From positions 17,087 to 81,086 of the forward strand of contig NZ_AEJC01000530.1 of the NCBI RefSeq assembly GCF_000317595.1: a stretch of DNA of 64,000 bases. The letters run 5' to 3'. Of this stretch, positions 46,581 through 55,699 are shown piece by piece. The first letter of the stretch is position 1. Each line of letters begins with the position of its first letter. This DNA comes from Streptomyces ipomoeae 91-03. GTDB taxonomy: Bacteria > Actinomycetota > Actinomycetes > Streptomycetales > Streptomycetaceae. Position numbers and translations under genes: made by a program. The notes under the pieces were generated by a model. It ran no database searches. It was not told the DNA's origin and saw only the letters and a program-made list of their open reading frames with translations.

Positions 46581-48062
46581 TCAGTTGCCGGCCGCCACCA
46601 GTTCCTCCACCGAGTCGTGCCGTATGCGCTCCGAGGGGACTCCGGCGCCCCGGAGCGCGTCGACACCACTGCGGATCATGCCGGGCGGGCCCGAGAGGTA
46701 CGCGTCGTACTCGTTCCACGGCCCGTACTCGCGTATGGCGTCGGGCAGCCGGAGCAGCCCGTGCTTGTCCACCACCGGACGGATCTCCAACCAGGGGTTG
46801 CTCTGCCGCAGGCGCAGTAGCGTGTCGATGTCGTACAGGTCCTGGCTGGTGCGGGCGCCGTAGAAGACCTCGACGGGACGGGGCCGCCCGCGTTCGGCGA
46901 CGTCCTCGACCATGGCCTTGATGGGCGCTATACCGGTGCCGCCGCCCAGGCAGAGCAGTCCGCTGTCGCTTGCGTGGTCCACGGTCATCGCACCGGCCGG
47001 CGGGCCCAGTCGCAGAACGTCGCCGGGCCGGGCCCGGTGCACGAGCGAGTTGGAGACCCAGCCTGCGGAGATCGCCTTCACATGGAACGACAGCAGTCCG
47101 TCCGAGCGGGGTGCCGAGGCGAACGAGTAGTGCCGCCAGATCCGCGGCCACCAGGGGGTCTCCAGGCTGGTGTACTGCCCGGCGAGGAAGGGATACGGCT
47201 GGTTCGGGCGGACGGTGATGACCGCTATGTCCGAGGTCCTCATCTCGTGTGAGACGACCTCCGCCATCCACCACGGCGGCGAGTGCAGCTCGTCGGCAGC
47301 CGCCGCGTCGATCATCACCTGGGAGATCGTCGTGTACGCCCGGACCCAGGCCGCCTCGGTTTCGTCGTTCCAGCTCTCAGGGGTATACCGGCTCAGCGCG
47401 CCGATCAGGCACTCCCCGACGGCCGGGTAGTGCTCGGCCCGGGTGCCGTACTTTCGGTGGCCGCGGCCGAGGTTCTGCAGGTAGTCGACGAGTACGGGGG
47501 TGTTGTCGATGTGCTCGGCGGCGGTCAGGAGCGCCTTGAGCAGACGGTCCCGCTGGGCGTCCATCGCCGGGGGGAAGAGGGAGCGCAGTTCGGGGTGCTG
47601 AACGAAGAGCAGCGCGTAGAAGTACGAGGTGACCTTGTCGGCGACAGGTCCGACCTCGGCCATGGTGCGCCGGATGAGAACCGCGTCGGGGGAGGGCTCG
47701 GGGGCGCGCGGCTCCTGCTGGACGGGTACCCGGCCCTCGAAGAGGGAGCGCTCGGAGCCATGTGCTGAGTGCTCGGTGCCGTACTCGTCCCCGGTCGGGC
47801 CCTGCCGGGGGTGCGGCAGGGCGCTGGGAGGGGGTTCCTCGGGCGCGGGTATTCGCTCCCCGGGAACGTCGTCACGGTCCTGCTGCGGCCCGCTCAGCGG
47901 CTCCTGAGGCCTGCCCATGGGCCGCAACGCGGCAAGCCGGTTGCCTTCGGGCTCCTCTGCCCCGCCGGGCGGTTGCGGCTGCGTGCGCGGTGTGAACCAG
48001 CCGCCTCCGTCGCTGTCCCCCGAAGTACCGTTGCCGGCCGACGTGGTCGTCGGAGCGTCCAT
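46581..48062 (-). CDS. Flavohemoglobin-like globin-FAD/NAD reductase with a disordered leader
   Basis: 493 residues from ATG 48062 (ATG 48083 possible). The first ~125 residues are Pro/Gly/Glu-rich and disordered. The globin domain follows, with proximal His202 in LGRGHRKYG and EHYPAVGECL. The reductase has RHYSFASAP (FAD, residues 310-318), LGGGTGIAP (NAD(P)H, 372-380) and a YLSGPPGM end. Domain order equals Hmp, so nitric oxide dioxygenation or oxygen/redox sensing is likely. The leader is not found in standard Hmp. Confidence 0.9.
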   Translation of the reverse strand: MDAPTTTSAGNGTSGDSDGGGWFTPRTQPQPPGGAEEPEGNRLAALRPMGRPQEPLSGPQQDRDDVPGERIPAPEEPPPSALPHPRQGPTGDEYGTEHSAHGSERSLFEGRVPVQQEPRAPEPSPDAVLIRRTMAEVGPVADKVTSYFYALLFVQHPELRSLFPPAMDAQRDRLLKALLTAAEHIDNTPVLVDYLQNLGRGHRKYGTRAEHYPAVGECLIGALSRYTPESWNDETEAAWVRAYTTISQVMIDAAAADELHSPPWWMAEVVSHEMRTSDIAVITVRPNQPYPFLAGQYTSLETPWWPRIWRHYSFASAPRSDGLLSFHVKAISAGWVSNSLVHRARPGDVLRLGPPAGAMTVDHASDSGLLCLGGGTGIAPIKAMVEDVAERGRPRPVEVFYGARTSQDLYDIDTLLRLRQSNPWLEIRPVVDKHGLLRLPDAIREYGPWNEYDAYLSGPPGMIRSGVDALRGAGVPSERIRHDSVEELVAAGN

Positions 48063-48600
48063 GGTGTGCCTCGCCTCGAGCATCTTTCGGTCGATCTGCG
48101 CGCTTCCCCAACTGGAAGTCGCTTGCTTTCCCCCGCAGACGGCCTTGCTTTCCCCGTTCGTTCCTCGTCGACCAATGCGGCCACATTCAACCCGAATTCC
48201 CACTCCGTACGGACTAGTAGGCGGGAGTGTGACGTGAGCCGCAGCACTCACGCCGCAGCGTTGCACAGCACACGAACCCCCTCGCCTCATAGCGGTGAAC
48301 GCAGGTCTTCGATCTCCCTGTCCGGTTAGGCTGCATTGGACTGCGTTCGCACCCACGCGATGAGACGACTGCATCTCGCTTCGGACACGAACCGGACTCG
48401 ACCCTACCGGCAGGCTCGCCATACACAAGCCCCGCCTTGGCCTACCGGGAATTCAACGGGGGCGAATCAGTGATTCCTTCAATTACCGGGCGCGTCGCGC
48501 GATTTCATAGGCATTACATAGATCCTGCCCCGCATAGGAGCGCATGGCGAGCTTCACCGGATGCCGCCCGGAAGGCGCAGCACCAGATGATCGCCATTAA
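48063..48600. other. Gene-free region upstream of the globin gene and before the IS1380 element
   Basis: 538 bases with no credible open frame on either strand. The globin-reductase promoter must lie in the left part. Near the right end is an AT-richer stretch (48466-48600). No tRNA, riboswitch or terminator was recognised. It ends in the TTAA used by the IS1380-type element. Confidence 0.4.
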
Positions 48601-48616
48601 CCTCGATCTTTCTTGA

Positions 48617-48647
48617 GGGTCCGCCGACGGAGTCGGTGGACCCTTTT
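48617..48647 (+). terminator. Hairpin with T tail inside the IS1380 left end
   Basis: GGGTCC-g-CCGA pairs with TCGG-t-GGACCC around ACGGAG, followed by TTTT. Such hairpins protect an IS from transcripts entering from outside. Confidence 0.6.
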
Positions 48648-48759
48648 GCTTTCCGGAGCTGATGCCGGGCAGGCCGGTGGCCCGGCTGTCGCGTCGGGTG
48701 GGCGCCGGGTTCCACTGCCCGGGGCGGGTGATGCTGTCGCAGGGACGGTGGGTTGCTGG

Positions 48760-50136
48760 TCAGCCGGGGTCGGGCAGGAGCGCGAGCCGTTCAAGGGCGG
48801 CGGTGATCTCGCCGGTCCAGGGCCAGTGCCGGGCGAGGCGGAGAATCCTGCGCCGACTGGTGGTGACGAGCTGGCCGGCTGCGGAAAACAGGCGGAACCG
48901 CAAGCGACGCGGTTCCCAGAGCCTCGCCCGGCCGGTCAGGGCGAGCATGGGCATCCAGGCCAGCAGGTCGAGCGCGATCTGGACGATCTCCATCCAGACC
49001 CGGTTCTGGGCGGTGTCGTGCAGGGGCAGGTTGCGCAGGCCGGTGGCCCGGGCAGCCCGGATCCGGTCCTCGGCCCGTGCCCGGAGCCGGTGACGGAGTT
49101 CGAGCTCGGCGATCGGCCGGCCGGTGGTGTTGGTCGCGAAGCACGTGATCCGCATGCCGTCCGCGTCCGTGATCCTCAACTGGGCGCCGGGATGGGGCCT
49201 TTCCTTGCGGACGATGAGCCGCATGCCCTTGGGCCAGCCGTTAAGGAGCTTGCCGGTGAGCTCGGCGACCCAGGCCCCGTCCCGGGCCTCACCGTCGGCC
49301 TCGACGGCCGGGGTCCAGGCCGAGGCGGGGACCTTCAGTACGTGTTCGTGGATCGCTTCGGTGACCGTCATGCCGACCGAGTAGGACAGCCATCGGCCCC
49401 GCTTCGCGAGCCAGGACACGAAGTCGTGGGTGCCGCCGGCGGAGTCCGTGCGGATCAGCGTCTGCCGCCCGCGCCGGTAGCGCTTGGGCAGTTGGGCCAG
49501 GGCGAGTTGGGCGGTGGTGATGTGGTCGGCGGCGGTGTTGGAGCCCGCGTTTCCCGGTCTGAGGAGGGTGGCGACGGGCTCTCCGGTTCCGCCCGGTCCG
49601 TGGTCGACGAAGGCCGTCAGCGGGTGATGGCCGTAGGTCTTCTTCCAGGTCGCGGCCGCGTCCTGCTTGTCGGAGTGGGCGATCACGAGGACGCCATCGA
49701 GGTCGACGGTGACCTGACCGTCGGCGTCCGGGGCGTTTTTGCCGGCCAACGACCAGGCACGATGACGGACTTCGGAGCGTGCGGACCGGACGGCCTGCAG
49801 GGCTTTCTCGCCGGATGCGGCGAGGGTGTCGATCAGGCGGGAGACGGTCGGGTCGGAGGCGACCGGGCCGAAGACGGCCGGCTCACACCGCAGCATGGCG
49901 ACGTCCGCGAGGCAGTCCCCGCCCAGTGCGACCGCCATGGCGACGTCCAGGAGGATCTTGCCGGGATCGTGGACGGCCCGCGGCTTCCGCCACGGAGCCA
50001 GAGCTGCGGATATCGCCTGGTCAAGGCCCGTCTTGCGGACCGTCTCCATCAGCAGGACCGCACCGGCCTGCGAGACCACCTGCCGACCGTCTCCCTGGAC
50101 ACGGACACGTGGGTACGACGAGATAGGCTCTCTCAC
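48760..50136 (-). CDS. IS1380 family transposase
   Basis: 458 residues, GTG 50136. DDE transposase with VTVDLDGVLVIAHSDKQDA near the first Asp, IRTDSAGGTHDFV at the second Asp, and a C-terminal RNLPLHDTAQNRVWMEIVQIA block. Length and start (NGVAGLRLLRE-type region replaced by SQAGAVLLMETVRKTGLD) fit the family. No frameshift or stop is seen, so it could still be active. Confidence 0.92.
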   Translation of the reverse strand: MREPISSYPRVRVQGDGRQVVSQAGAVLLMETVRKTGLDQAISAALAPWRKPRAVHDPGKILLDVAMAVALGGDCLADVAMLRCEPAVFGPVASDPTVSRLIDTLAASGEKALQAVRSARSEVRHRAWSLAGKNAPDADGQVTVDLDGVLVIAHSDKQDAAATWKKTYGHHPLTAFVDHGPGGTGEPVATLLRPGNAGSNTAADHITTAQLALAQLPKRYRRGRQTLIRTDSAGGTHDFVSWLAKRGRWLSYSVGMTVTEAIHEHVLKVPASAWTPAVEADGEARDGAWVAELTGKLLNGWPKGMRLIVRKERPHPGAQLRITDADGMRITCFATNTTGRPIAELELRHRLRARAEDRIRAARATGLRNLPLHDTAQNRVWMEIVQIALDLLAWMPMLALTGRARLWEPRRLRFRLFSAAGQLVTTSRRRILRLARHWPWTGEITAALERLALLPDPG

Positions 50137-50382
50137 CTGGAAAGTGCTCTTTTCCTTGCAGCCAACAGGACCCTCAGCAAGTCCTATCGTTGCAGGTCAA
50201 GGGCACTTTCCGTGTTTCTGATCAACTCTTGGACAGCCCACCTCGTGAAAGCGCGAGGTTAACGGCCGCCCGTCCCGGCACCGTATCGAGGTCGAGTCCG
50301 GCACAGTACCGAGCGTTCGGCTCACGGAGGGCCGAGGCTCCCGCCCCGCTCCGCGGTTGCGCGCGTGTGGCCGGACACCGCT

Positions 50383-50396
50383 GTTTCACGTGAAAC
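50383..50396. promoter_or_regulatory. parS site 7
   Basis: Perfect GTTTCACGTGAAAC, 105 bases before the acetyltransferase pseudogene and 121 bases from the IS1380 end. Confidence 0.92.
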
Positions 50397-50500
50397 ATCT
50401 GCCCGCGCGCTGTGCGGTTGTGCACGAGATGGCCAAAAGCCCGTATGTCTGACCGCAAACCGGTGGACGTCAGGGGCCTGGGTCGTACAGCCTGACCCGC

Positions 50501-51367
50501 GTGCCAACGTCTTCCTCCGCCCCTCTGCCCATCCGTCGTCTGACGCCTCGCGATCTCATCGCCTGCGCCGACTTGTCCGAGGACCGGGGCTAGCCTCGCG
50601 AGGAGCACAAGTGGGGGCTGCTTCTCGCGGCCGGGACGGGGTACGGCATCGACGATCCGAAGGGTGGCCTCGTCACCGCCTGCGTGGTCACCGAGTACGG
50701 CCCGGCGAGGTGTCCGGAGCTGGGGGCGATCGGCATGGTGCTGGTCGCCGAGCGGCACGCCCGGCGGGGCATCGGCCGCCGTCTGATGCGCCATGTCGTC
50801 ACCGAGATGGGCCCGACGCCTCTGACCTTGCATGCGACGCCGTACGGGCTACCGCTTTATGAGGAGTTGGGGTTCAAGGTCACCGGACGGGCGGAGATGG
50901 TCCGGGGACACTTCACAGTCGGCGGCCCCGACCCCGCGGTCTCCACCCGCCCGGCAACGGCCGAGGACCTCACCGCGATCCTCAGACTCGACGAGGAGGT
51001 CTTCGGCACGGACCGCACCCACATCCTCACCCGGCTCCCCGCCTTCGCCGATCAGCTGCGCGTCGCCGAGGAGAACGACCGGATCATCGGGTACGCGGCT
51101 GCCTGGCCCAACATGGACAACCATGTCGTCGGCCCGCTGATCGCCCGTGACACCCAGACCGCGAAGGCACTCATCGCCTCCCTGGCCGCCCACACCGACC
51201 GCCCGTTGCGCACCGACATCGACGTACGCCATGAGGAGCTGCTGGCGTGGGTGAAGGAGCGTGGCCTGAAGTCTGTCGCCTTCAACGCGGTGATGACCTA
51301 CGGCATCTCCGAGCTGCCGGGCGACTGGACCCGCCGGTACGCCCCGCTGACCGTGGCAGCGGGCTGA
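50501..51367 (+). pseudogene. GNAT acetyltransferase with an in-frame amber codon at codon 31
   Basis: From GTG 50501 the frame reads VPTSSSAPLPIRRLTPRDLI, then ADLSEDRG, TAG (50591-50593), then PREEHKWGLLLAAG and on to TGA 51367 with no other break. Related GNATs have Trp at this place (SEDRGWPREEHKWGLLL, from memory), so a TGG to TAG change is likely. Downstream are two acetyltransferase-like halves: GMVLVAERHARRGIGRRLM (acetyl-CoA loop) and a second one to GDWTRRYAPLTV. A shorter product might restart at GTG 50684-50737, but it would lack the N-terminal strand. Annotated as pseudogene unless the base is a sequencing error. Confidence 0.85.
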
Positions 51368-51382
51368 TCACCGGGTGGCGTC

Positions 51383-51562
51383 ATGAAGCCCCGAGTCGAG
51401 CAGCGGCAGCCCGCCGCCCACGGTCAACGGTGTATGGCCCTCCGGTACTCGACTGCGGACGCCATGGATGTCACCGCACTGCGCGAGGCGCTTGACGAGC
51501 CCGAGAAGAACCCGAACTGGTCCCTCAGTCCTTGTCGGGGAGTCACTGAACGTACCGCGTAG
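51383..51562 (+). CDS. Doubtful 59-residue frame
   Basis: ATG 51383 to TAG 51560-51562 reads MKPRVEQRQPAAHGQRCMAL, then STADAMDVTALREALDEPEK. No Shine-Dalgarno and no known family. It may be a decayed remnant between the two acetyltransferases. The stop overlaps the presumed -10 (TAGGGT) of the next gene. Confidence 0.2.
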   Translation: MKPRVEQRQPAAHGQRCMALRYSTADAMDVTALREALDEPEKNPNWSLSPCRGVTERTA

Positions 51563-51571
51563 GGTGCGGGC

Positions 51572-52024
51572 ATGGGAGATCTTGAAGTCCGCGCAGCGAC
51601 CAAGGACGACATCCCTGAGATAGTCGCGATGCTCGCGGACGATCCACTGGGCGCCCAGCGTGAGTCACCGGACGATCTGACCCCGTACCTCGCGGCTCTG
51701 GAGCGGCTGAGCGGCGACCCCAACCAGCATCTGATGGTCGCCGTCCGCGGGGGCCGTGTCGTCGGCACACTCCAGCTGACGATCATCGCGGGCCTCTCCC
51801 GACGTGGCTCCACCCGCTCGATCATCGAGGGTGTACGGGTGCACGCCGCCGAGCGCGGGAGCGGCCTCGGCACACAACTCATCGAGTGGGCGATCGCCGA
51901 ATCGCGCACCCGGGGATGCCAGTTGGTGCAGCTGACGTCCGATGCCTCGCGCACCGACGCCCACCGCTTCTATGAACGGCTGGGATTCGAGGCCACCCAC
52001 GTAGGCTTCAAACTGCCGCTCTGA
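51572..52024 (+). CDS. GNAT family N-acetyltransferase
   Basis: 150 residues. Single GNAT domain: MGDLEVRAATKDDIPEIVAM, VVGTLQLTIIAGLSR, the acetyl-CoA loop ERGSGLGTQLIEWA, and DAHRFYERLGFEATH. Substrate unknown. No Shine-Dalgarno is seen; TAGGGT (51560-51565) lies 6 bases before the ATG, so it is likely leaderless. parS site 8 follows 52 bases after its stop. Confidence 0.92.
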   Translation: MGDLEVRAATKDDIPEIVAMLADDPLGAQRESPDDLTPYLAALERLSGDPNQHLMVAVRGGRVVGTLQLTIIAGLSRRGSTRSIIEGVRVHAAERGSGLGTQLIEWAIAESRTRGCQLVQLTSDASRTDAHRFYERLGFEATHVGFKLPL

Positions 52025-52076
52025 GGCGCCTCCGAGAGGCGTACGAGGTCCTGCTTCGCGAGAACAGGGGCGGGAT

Positions 52077-52090
52077 GTTTCACGTGAAAC
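52077..52090. promoter_or_regulatory. parS site 8
   Basis: Perfect GTTTCACGTGAAAC. It overlaps the last codons of the serine-hydrolase remnant (minus strand), whose stop TGA lies inside it. Confidence 0.92.
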
Positions 52091-52661
52091 AACGCAAGAC
52101 GGCCCCGCCATCACTGATTGGCGTCCCCGGTATCACCCGCCACCCTTCGCGATCCACTCCACCCGGCACCGGAGCCCCCTCCTCGTACGGCTGACGCGTG
52201 AACACGAAAGAGCCGAGGTCCAGATGGCTCACAGACCTGTCAGGCCTTCGTACGCCCCTCAGAACCTCTCCGACGAAGTACCCGTTGAGCCCGTCCACTT
52301 ACGTCGCGTTGAGCCGGAAACGAGCGCTGCGCAGGGTGGCGGACAGCGGCTCCAGCAAGACTCCCCCACCGACCACAAGTCGCAGCACGAAGCTGTGCGT
52401 CCCCCAGTACCAAGGACCCACCAACTCCAGGACCGAGTGGTCGACTTCGGGGCGCAAGGAACCGGGCGGGTGCTCCCACCAGGGCGACGGCGACTCGGCC
52501 GCCAGTCCGCGCGTATGCACGAGCAGTTCAGCGATGGTGGCCTCCCCCGCCCGGACTGCGGCGACCAGCTACGGCGCCCGTCCCTCGGCCTGGGCCACGG
52601 CGATACGGTGCAGCAGGGCCCGGCGGGTGGCGGGAAGCAGCTCTTCCAGAGGTTCTGTCAT
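52080..52661 (-). pseudogene. Collapsed serine hydrolase (beta-lactamase-like) gene
   Basis: One frame, read from ATG 52661, gives MTEPLEELLPATRRALLHRI, then an amber codon (52569-52571, codon 31), then GEATIAELLVHTRGLAAESP (HTxGL motif of class C beta-lactamase-like enzymes), ELVGPWYWGTHSFVLRLV, an ochre codon (52299-52301), DGLNGYFVGEVLR and SVSHLDLGSFVFTRQPYEE. The pieces keep the frame but the SxxK and YxN regions are missing. Against full genes of about 420-450 residues (from memory) most of the middle is lost. Two stops and at least two internal deletions, yet the ends are well preserved. Confidence 0.8.
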
Positions 52662-53085
52662 GCGCCCAGTCCGTCCTGCCCGGCACCGCACGTCGAGCGC
52701 ACTCCCTCAGGCCGGCGCGACTCGGCGCAACCTGCCGTAGGCCCATTACCGGATTTACGGTCAGCTCTTGTGACCTGCGGCTTTGCGCACCGTTCCACCA
52801 TCGTGCCGGTGCCGGATTCCCATGGTGCGTGTCATTTTCCTCGGCGCACGGGCCCGGAGGCGTCTGTGGCGCTTAGTTCTGTCGCCGCGTGGATCGCTGC
52901 GACTACGGCTTCGCCGATGAGTGCGCTTCGGGCGACAGTGAGACGGCGTCCTTGGCCGGGTTGGACTGCCGGACGACTCGCCCGTCACGAGCGCCTATCC
53001 GGCGGTTTACGCCACAGCGCCCTGACAGGTCGGGCTGTTCATCGTCTTGGCCCATGGGACAGAGCGAGGACTCTTTCGCGGCCCC
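52662..53085. other. Gene-free stretch
   Basis: 424 bases with no frame I would call. A minus-strand segment (around 52860-52940) reads like LIGEAVVAAIHAATELSATD and may be a scrap of a lost gene, but no family is clear. Confidence 0.35.
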
Positions 53086-53514
53086 TCAGTCGAGGCAGAA
53101 CTCGTTGCCCTCGATGTCCAGCATCGGGATGCACGCATCATTTCCGTCATACAGCGTTCGCACGTGTACCGCGCCGAGCGGGACCAGTCGTGCGCACTCG
53201 GCCTCAAGCGCGGCGAGGCGCTCTTCACCCACGAGTCCGGTGCCGACCCGCACGTCAAGATGCAGCCGATTCTTGGCGGCCTTCCCTTCGGGAACGCGCT
53301 GGAAGAACAGTCGCGGGCCCACACCTGAGGGATCCACGCAGGCGAACCATGAGTCCTGCTGCTCAGGCGGCAGCGAGCGCTTGAAATCGTCCCAAGTGGC
53401 AAACCCCTCCGGTGGCGGCGGTATGACGTACCCCAACACCTCGCACCAGAAACGAGCGAGGCGCTCAGGTTCTGCGCAGTCGAAGGTGACTTGGAACTTC
53501 TTGATCGACGTCAT
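53086..53514 (-). CDS. VOC (glyoxalase/bleomycin-resistance-like) family protein
   Basis: 142 residues from ATG 53514 (MTSIKKFQVTFDCAEPERLA). The first beta-alpha-beta module has RLARFWCEVLGYVIPPPPEG; the second has RLHLDVRVGTG and PMLDIEGNEFCLD, a VOC metal/edge strand. ATG 53544 would add ten residues without support. This subtype is common in Streptomyces and has no known substrate. It seems to be one of few intact native genes within the island. Confidence 0.88.
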   Translation of the reverse strand: MTSIKKFQVTFDCAEPERLARFWCEVLGYVIPPPPEGFATWDDFKRSLPPEQQDSWFACVDPSGVGPRLFFQRVPEGKAAKNRLHLDVRVGTGLVGEERLAALEAECARLVPLGAVHVRTLYDGNDACIPMLDIEGNEFCLD

Positions 53515-53610
53515 GGGGCCACCATATTGGCGCGTGCTGTTCACCGAGCCCCAGGGGTGTCATCGCTGCGCAGGTCCAGGTCTCGCGTGACATGTTGATC
53601 TCAGCGCGTC

Positions 53611-53721
53611 GTGGCGATCCTGCCGCTCTACGGGCTGATCGTGGAGCGCGGCACTCGTACCGCCCTCGCCGCCCGCGCCCCCTTCGGCAAGCTGCTCGCC
53701 GTCGGCCTGGCCGGCGCTTGA
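53611..53721 (+). pseudogene. Short remnant resembling an FtsW/RodA-type segment
   Basis: 36 codons, VAILPLYGLIVERGTRTALA then PFGKLLAVGLAGA and TGA. The APFGKLLAVGLAG stretch resembles the loop and helix start after TM8 in actinobacterial FtsW/RodA, from memory. No start, no further helices. Weak call. Confidence 0.25.
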
Positions 53722-53850
53722 CCAGCGGATCCCCGGGCTGTCTCACGGGATGTAATGCGGCTTGAATCTCAGTTCCGTGACACTTCTTCAATTTCGGCGC
53801 GCCTTGGTGAGGTTGCGTCATCTCAACGCGTCAGCGCCGACCTGGTGCTA
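53722..53850. other. Scrap sequence ahead of the 869-bp IS
   Basis: About 130 bases with no gene; contains the TA (53849-53850) used as target by the next element. Confidence 0.3.
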
Positions 53851-54719
53851 AAGGGTGTTGCAGAAGGCTCGGTTCAGGGCATTTTGCCTGTATGGGTGGG
53901 GTGTTGCGGGCTGAGTCGGTGTGGGTGGAGACGTTCACGGGCTTGCGGATGGATCGGTTCGTGAAGCTGGTGAAGGTGGTGCGGGAGCAGGGCGGTGACG
54001 GGCCCGGTGGAGGCCGTCCGTGGTGCCTGCCGCTGGCGGACCGGGTCCTGCTGGTGGCCGTCTACTACCGCACCAACCTCACCATGCGGCAGCTCGCCCC
54101 GCTCTTCGGCATCTCCCCGGCGACTGTCTGCCGGGTCATCCAGCGCCTGCGACCGCTGCTCGCGCTGGAGCCCGCCCCACGGCCGGTCGCCGAGGCGGAC
54201 CGGCTGTGGATCGTGGACGGCACCCTGATCCCGGTCCGCGACCGCAGCGTGGGTGCCTCGAGCCGCAACTACCGGTTCTCGGCGAACGTGCAGGTCATCA
54301 TTGATGCCGACACCCGCCTGGTCATCGCCTCGGCCCGGCCGGCCCCGGGCAACAAGGCCGACGCTCACGTCTGGCGGGAGTCCGACCTGCCGGCCGTGGC
54401 GACCGGAACCACGGTGCTCGCGGACGGCGCCTACCTCGGCACCGGCCTCATCGTCCCGCACCGCAGAAGAGCCGGACGCCCCCTGCTGCGCGGGCAGCAG
54501 GAGGACAACGCCGAACACCGACGCGTCAGGGCCCGCGTCGAGCACACCTTCGCCCGCATGAAGAACTGGAAGATCCTCCGCGACTGCCGTCAGAAAGGCG
54601 ACGGCCTTCACCACGCCGTCCAGGCCGTCGCCACCATGCACAACCTCGCCCTCGCCGGGTGAAACACCAGGTCAAGCACCACTTCGACCTGCCCGAGGAG
54701 AACCTTCTGCAACACCCTT
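53851..54719 (+). mobile_element. IS5-family insertion sequence, 869 bp
   Basis: Perfect 17-bp terminal inverted repeats AAGGGTGTTGCAGAAGG / CCTTCTGCAACACCCTT. TA flanks both ends (53849-53850, 54720-54721). One transposase frame on the plus strand. Its right TA is also the left TA of IS copy B, so copy B went into the duplication left by this element. Confidence 0.92.
53892..54662 (+). CDS. IS5-family transposase (DDE_Tnp_4 type)
   Basis: 256 residues from ATG 53892. N-terminal HTH (RQLAPLFGISPATVCRVIQR) is followed by the DDE core: WIVDGTLIPVRDRS (Asp), VLADGAYLGTG (Asp) and ARVEHTFARMKNWKIL (Glu). Single frame, unlike the 942-bp element. Intact. Confidence 0.93.
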   Translation: MGGVLRAESVWVETFTGLRMDRFVKLVKVVREQGGDGPGGGRPWCLPLADRVLLVAVYYRTNLTMRQLAPLFGISPATVCRVIQRLRPLLALEPAPRPVAEADRLWIVDGTLIPVRDRSVGASSRNYRFSANVQVIIDADTRLVIASARPAPGNKADAHVWRESDLPAVATGTTVLADGAYLGTGLIVPHRRRAGRPLLRGQQEDNAEHRRVRARVEHTFARMKNWKILRDCRQKGDGLHHAVQAVATMHNLALAG

Positions 54720-54721
54720 TA

Positions 54722-55663
54722 GGGTGCGTTTTGAAAGTGCTGGTCACAGCCACTCGTTGATGGCTGCGACCAGCACGGTCGCCTCGTAGCGAACTGCCAA
54801 CTTGTCGTATCTCGTGGCGACAGCGCGGTGCCGCTTGAGGCGATTGATTCCGCACTCGACCGCGTGGCGCTCCTTGTAGTCGGCCTTGTCGAACTTAGGT
54901 GGCCGGCCGCCGTGGGAGCCGCGGTTCTTGCGGTTGGCGATCTGGTCGCGCTTCTCCGGGATCGTGCAGCGGATACCGCGCTTGCGCAGGTAGGCACGGT
55001 TCGCGCGGGAGCCGTACGCCTTGTCGGCACGCACCTTGTCCGGCCGGGTGCGCGGGCGGCCCGACCCGAGCCGGGGCACCCGGATGCGGCCCAAGACCAC
55101 CTGGAACTGCGGGGAATCACCGCGCTGTCCTGCCGTGATGACCAGCGACATCGGTTTCTGGGCCTGCTCGACCGCCAGGTGGAGCTTGGTTGTCAGCCCG
55201 CCCCGGGAGCGTCCGAGCCCGTGGTCGTCGGGCTCGATGAACACACCGCCTGGCGGCTCGATCTGCAGATCCCCTTTTTGCGGGCGCCGGCCGCATGCTG
55301 GTGGGCGCGGGCGATGGTCGAGTCCACCGAGACGTCCCAGGTGATCAGTCCCTCGGCGTCGGCCTGGGCCTGCAGCTGTTCGAAGATGCGGTGCCAGGTG
55401 CCGTCCCGCTGCCAGCGGCGGAACAGGCCGTAGACCGTCTCCCACGGGCCATAGCGCTCGGGCACGTCCCGCCAGGAAGCACCGGCGCGGGTGCGCCACC
55501 GTATGCCGTCTATCAGTTGCCGCTTGGTGTGCACCGGTGGCCGTCCAGGCTTCTTGCCGACCGGGAGCAGGGGCTCCAGCTTCGCCCACTGTGTATTCGT
55601 CAGATCATGCCGCCCCACGAAGTGGGATCTTGACACATCAAGATCCACATATGAAACGCACCC
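54722..55663 (-). mobile_element. IS5-family (IS427-type) insertion sequence, copy B
   Basis: 942 bp, same ends as copy A and no differences by eye. TA flanks at 54720-54721 and 55664-55665. The target was the TA behind the 869-bp IS, context T-TA-GGGG. Confidence 0.95.
54744..55648 (-). CDS. IS5-family transposase, two frames (copy B)
   Basis: Same layout as copy A: frame A from GTG 55648 to 55193 and frame B to 54744, joined by a presumed -1 slip at the A-run. Both translated frames are identical to those of copies A and C. Confidence 0.92.
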
Positions 55664-55699
55664 TAGGGGCGGTACCGATACCGGTCCTTCGGCCGCGCG

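Larger units (their letters stand above)
48601..50258 (-). mobile_element. IS1380-family insertion sequence
   Basis: 1658 bp. Terminal repeats CCTCGATCTTTC and GAAAGCGCGAGG match in 10 of 12 positions. The element is flanked on both sides by TTAA (48597-48600, 50259-50262), fitting the 4-bp target duplication of this family. One transposase gene is read on the minus strand. A subterminal inverted repeat GGAAAGTGC/GCACTTTCC lies at 50139-50147 and 50204-50212. Single, apparently intact copy. Confidence 0.9.

Noticed and set aside
51383..51562. Confident gene for the 59-residue frame
   Set aside because: No ribosome site, no family; kept only as a doubtful feature.
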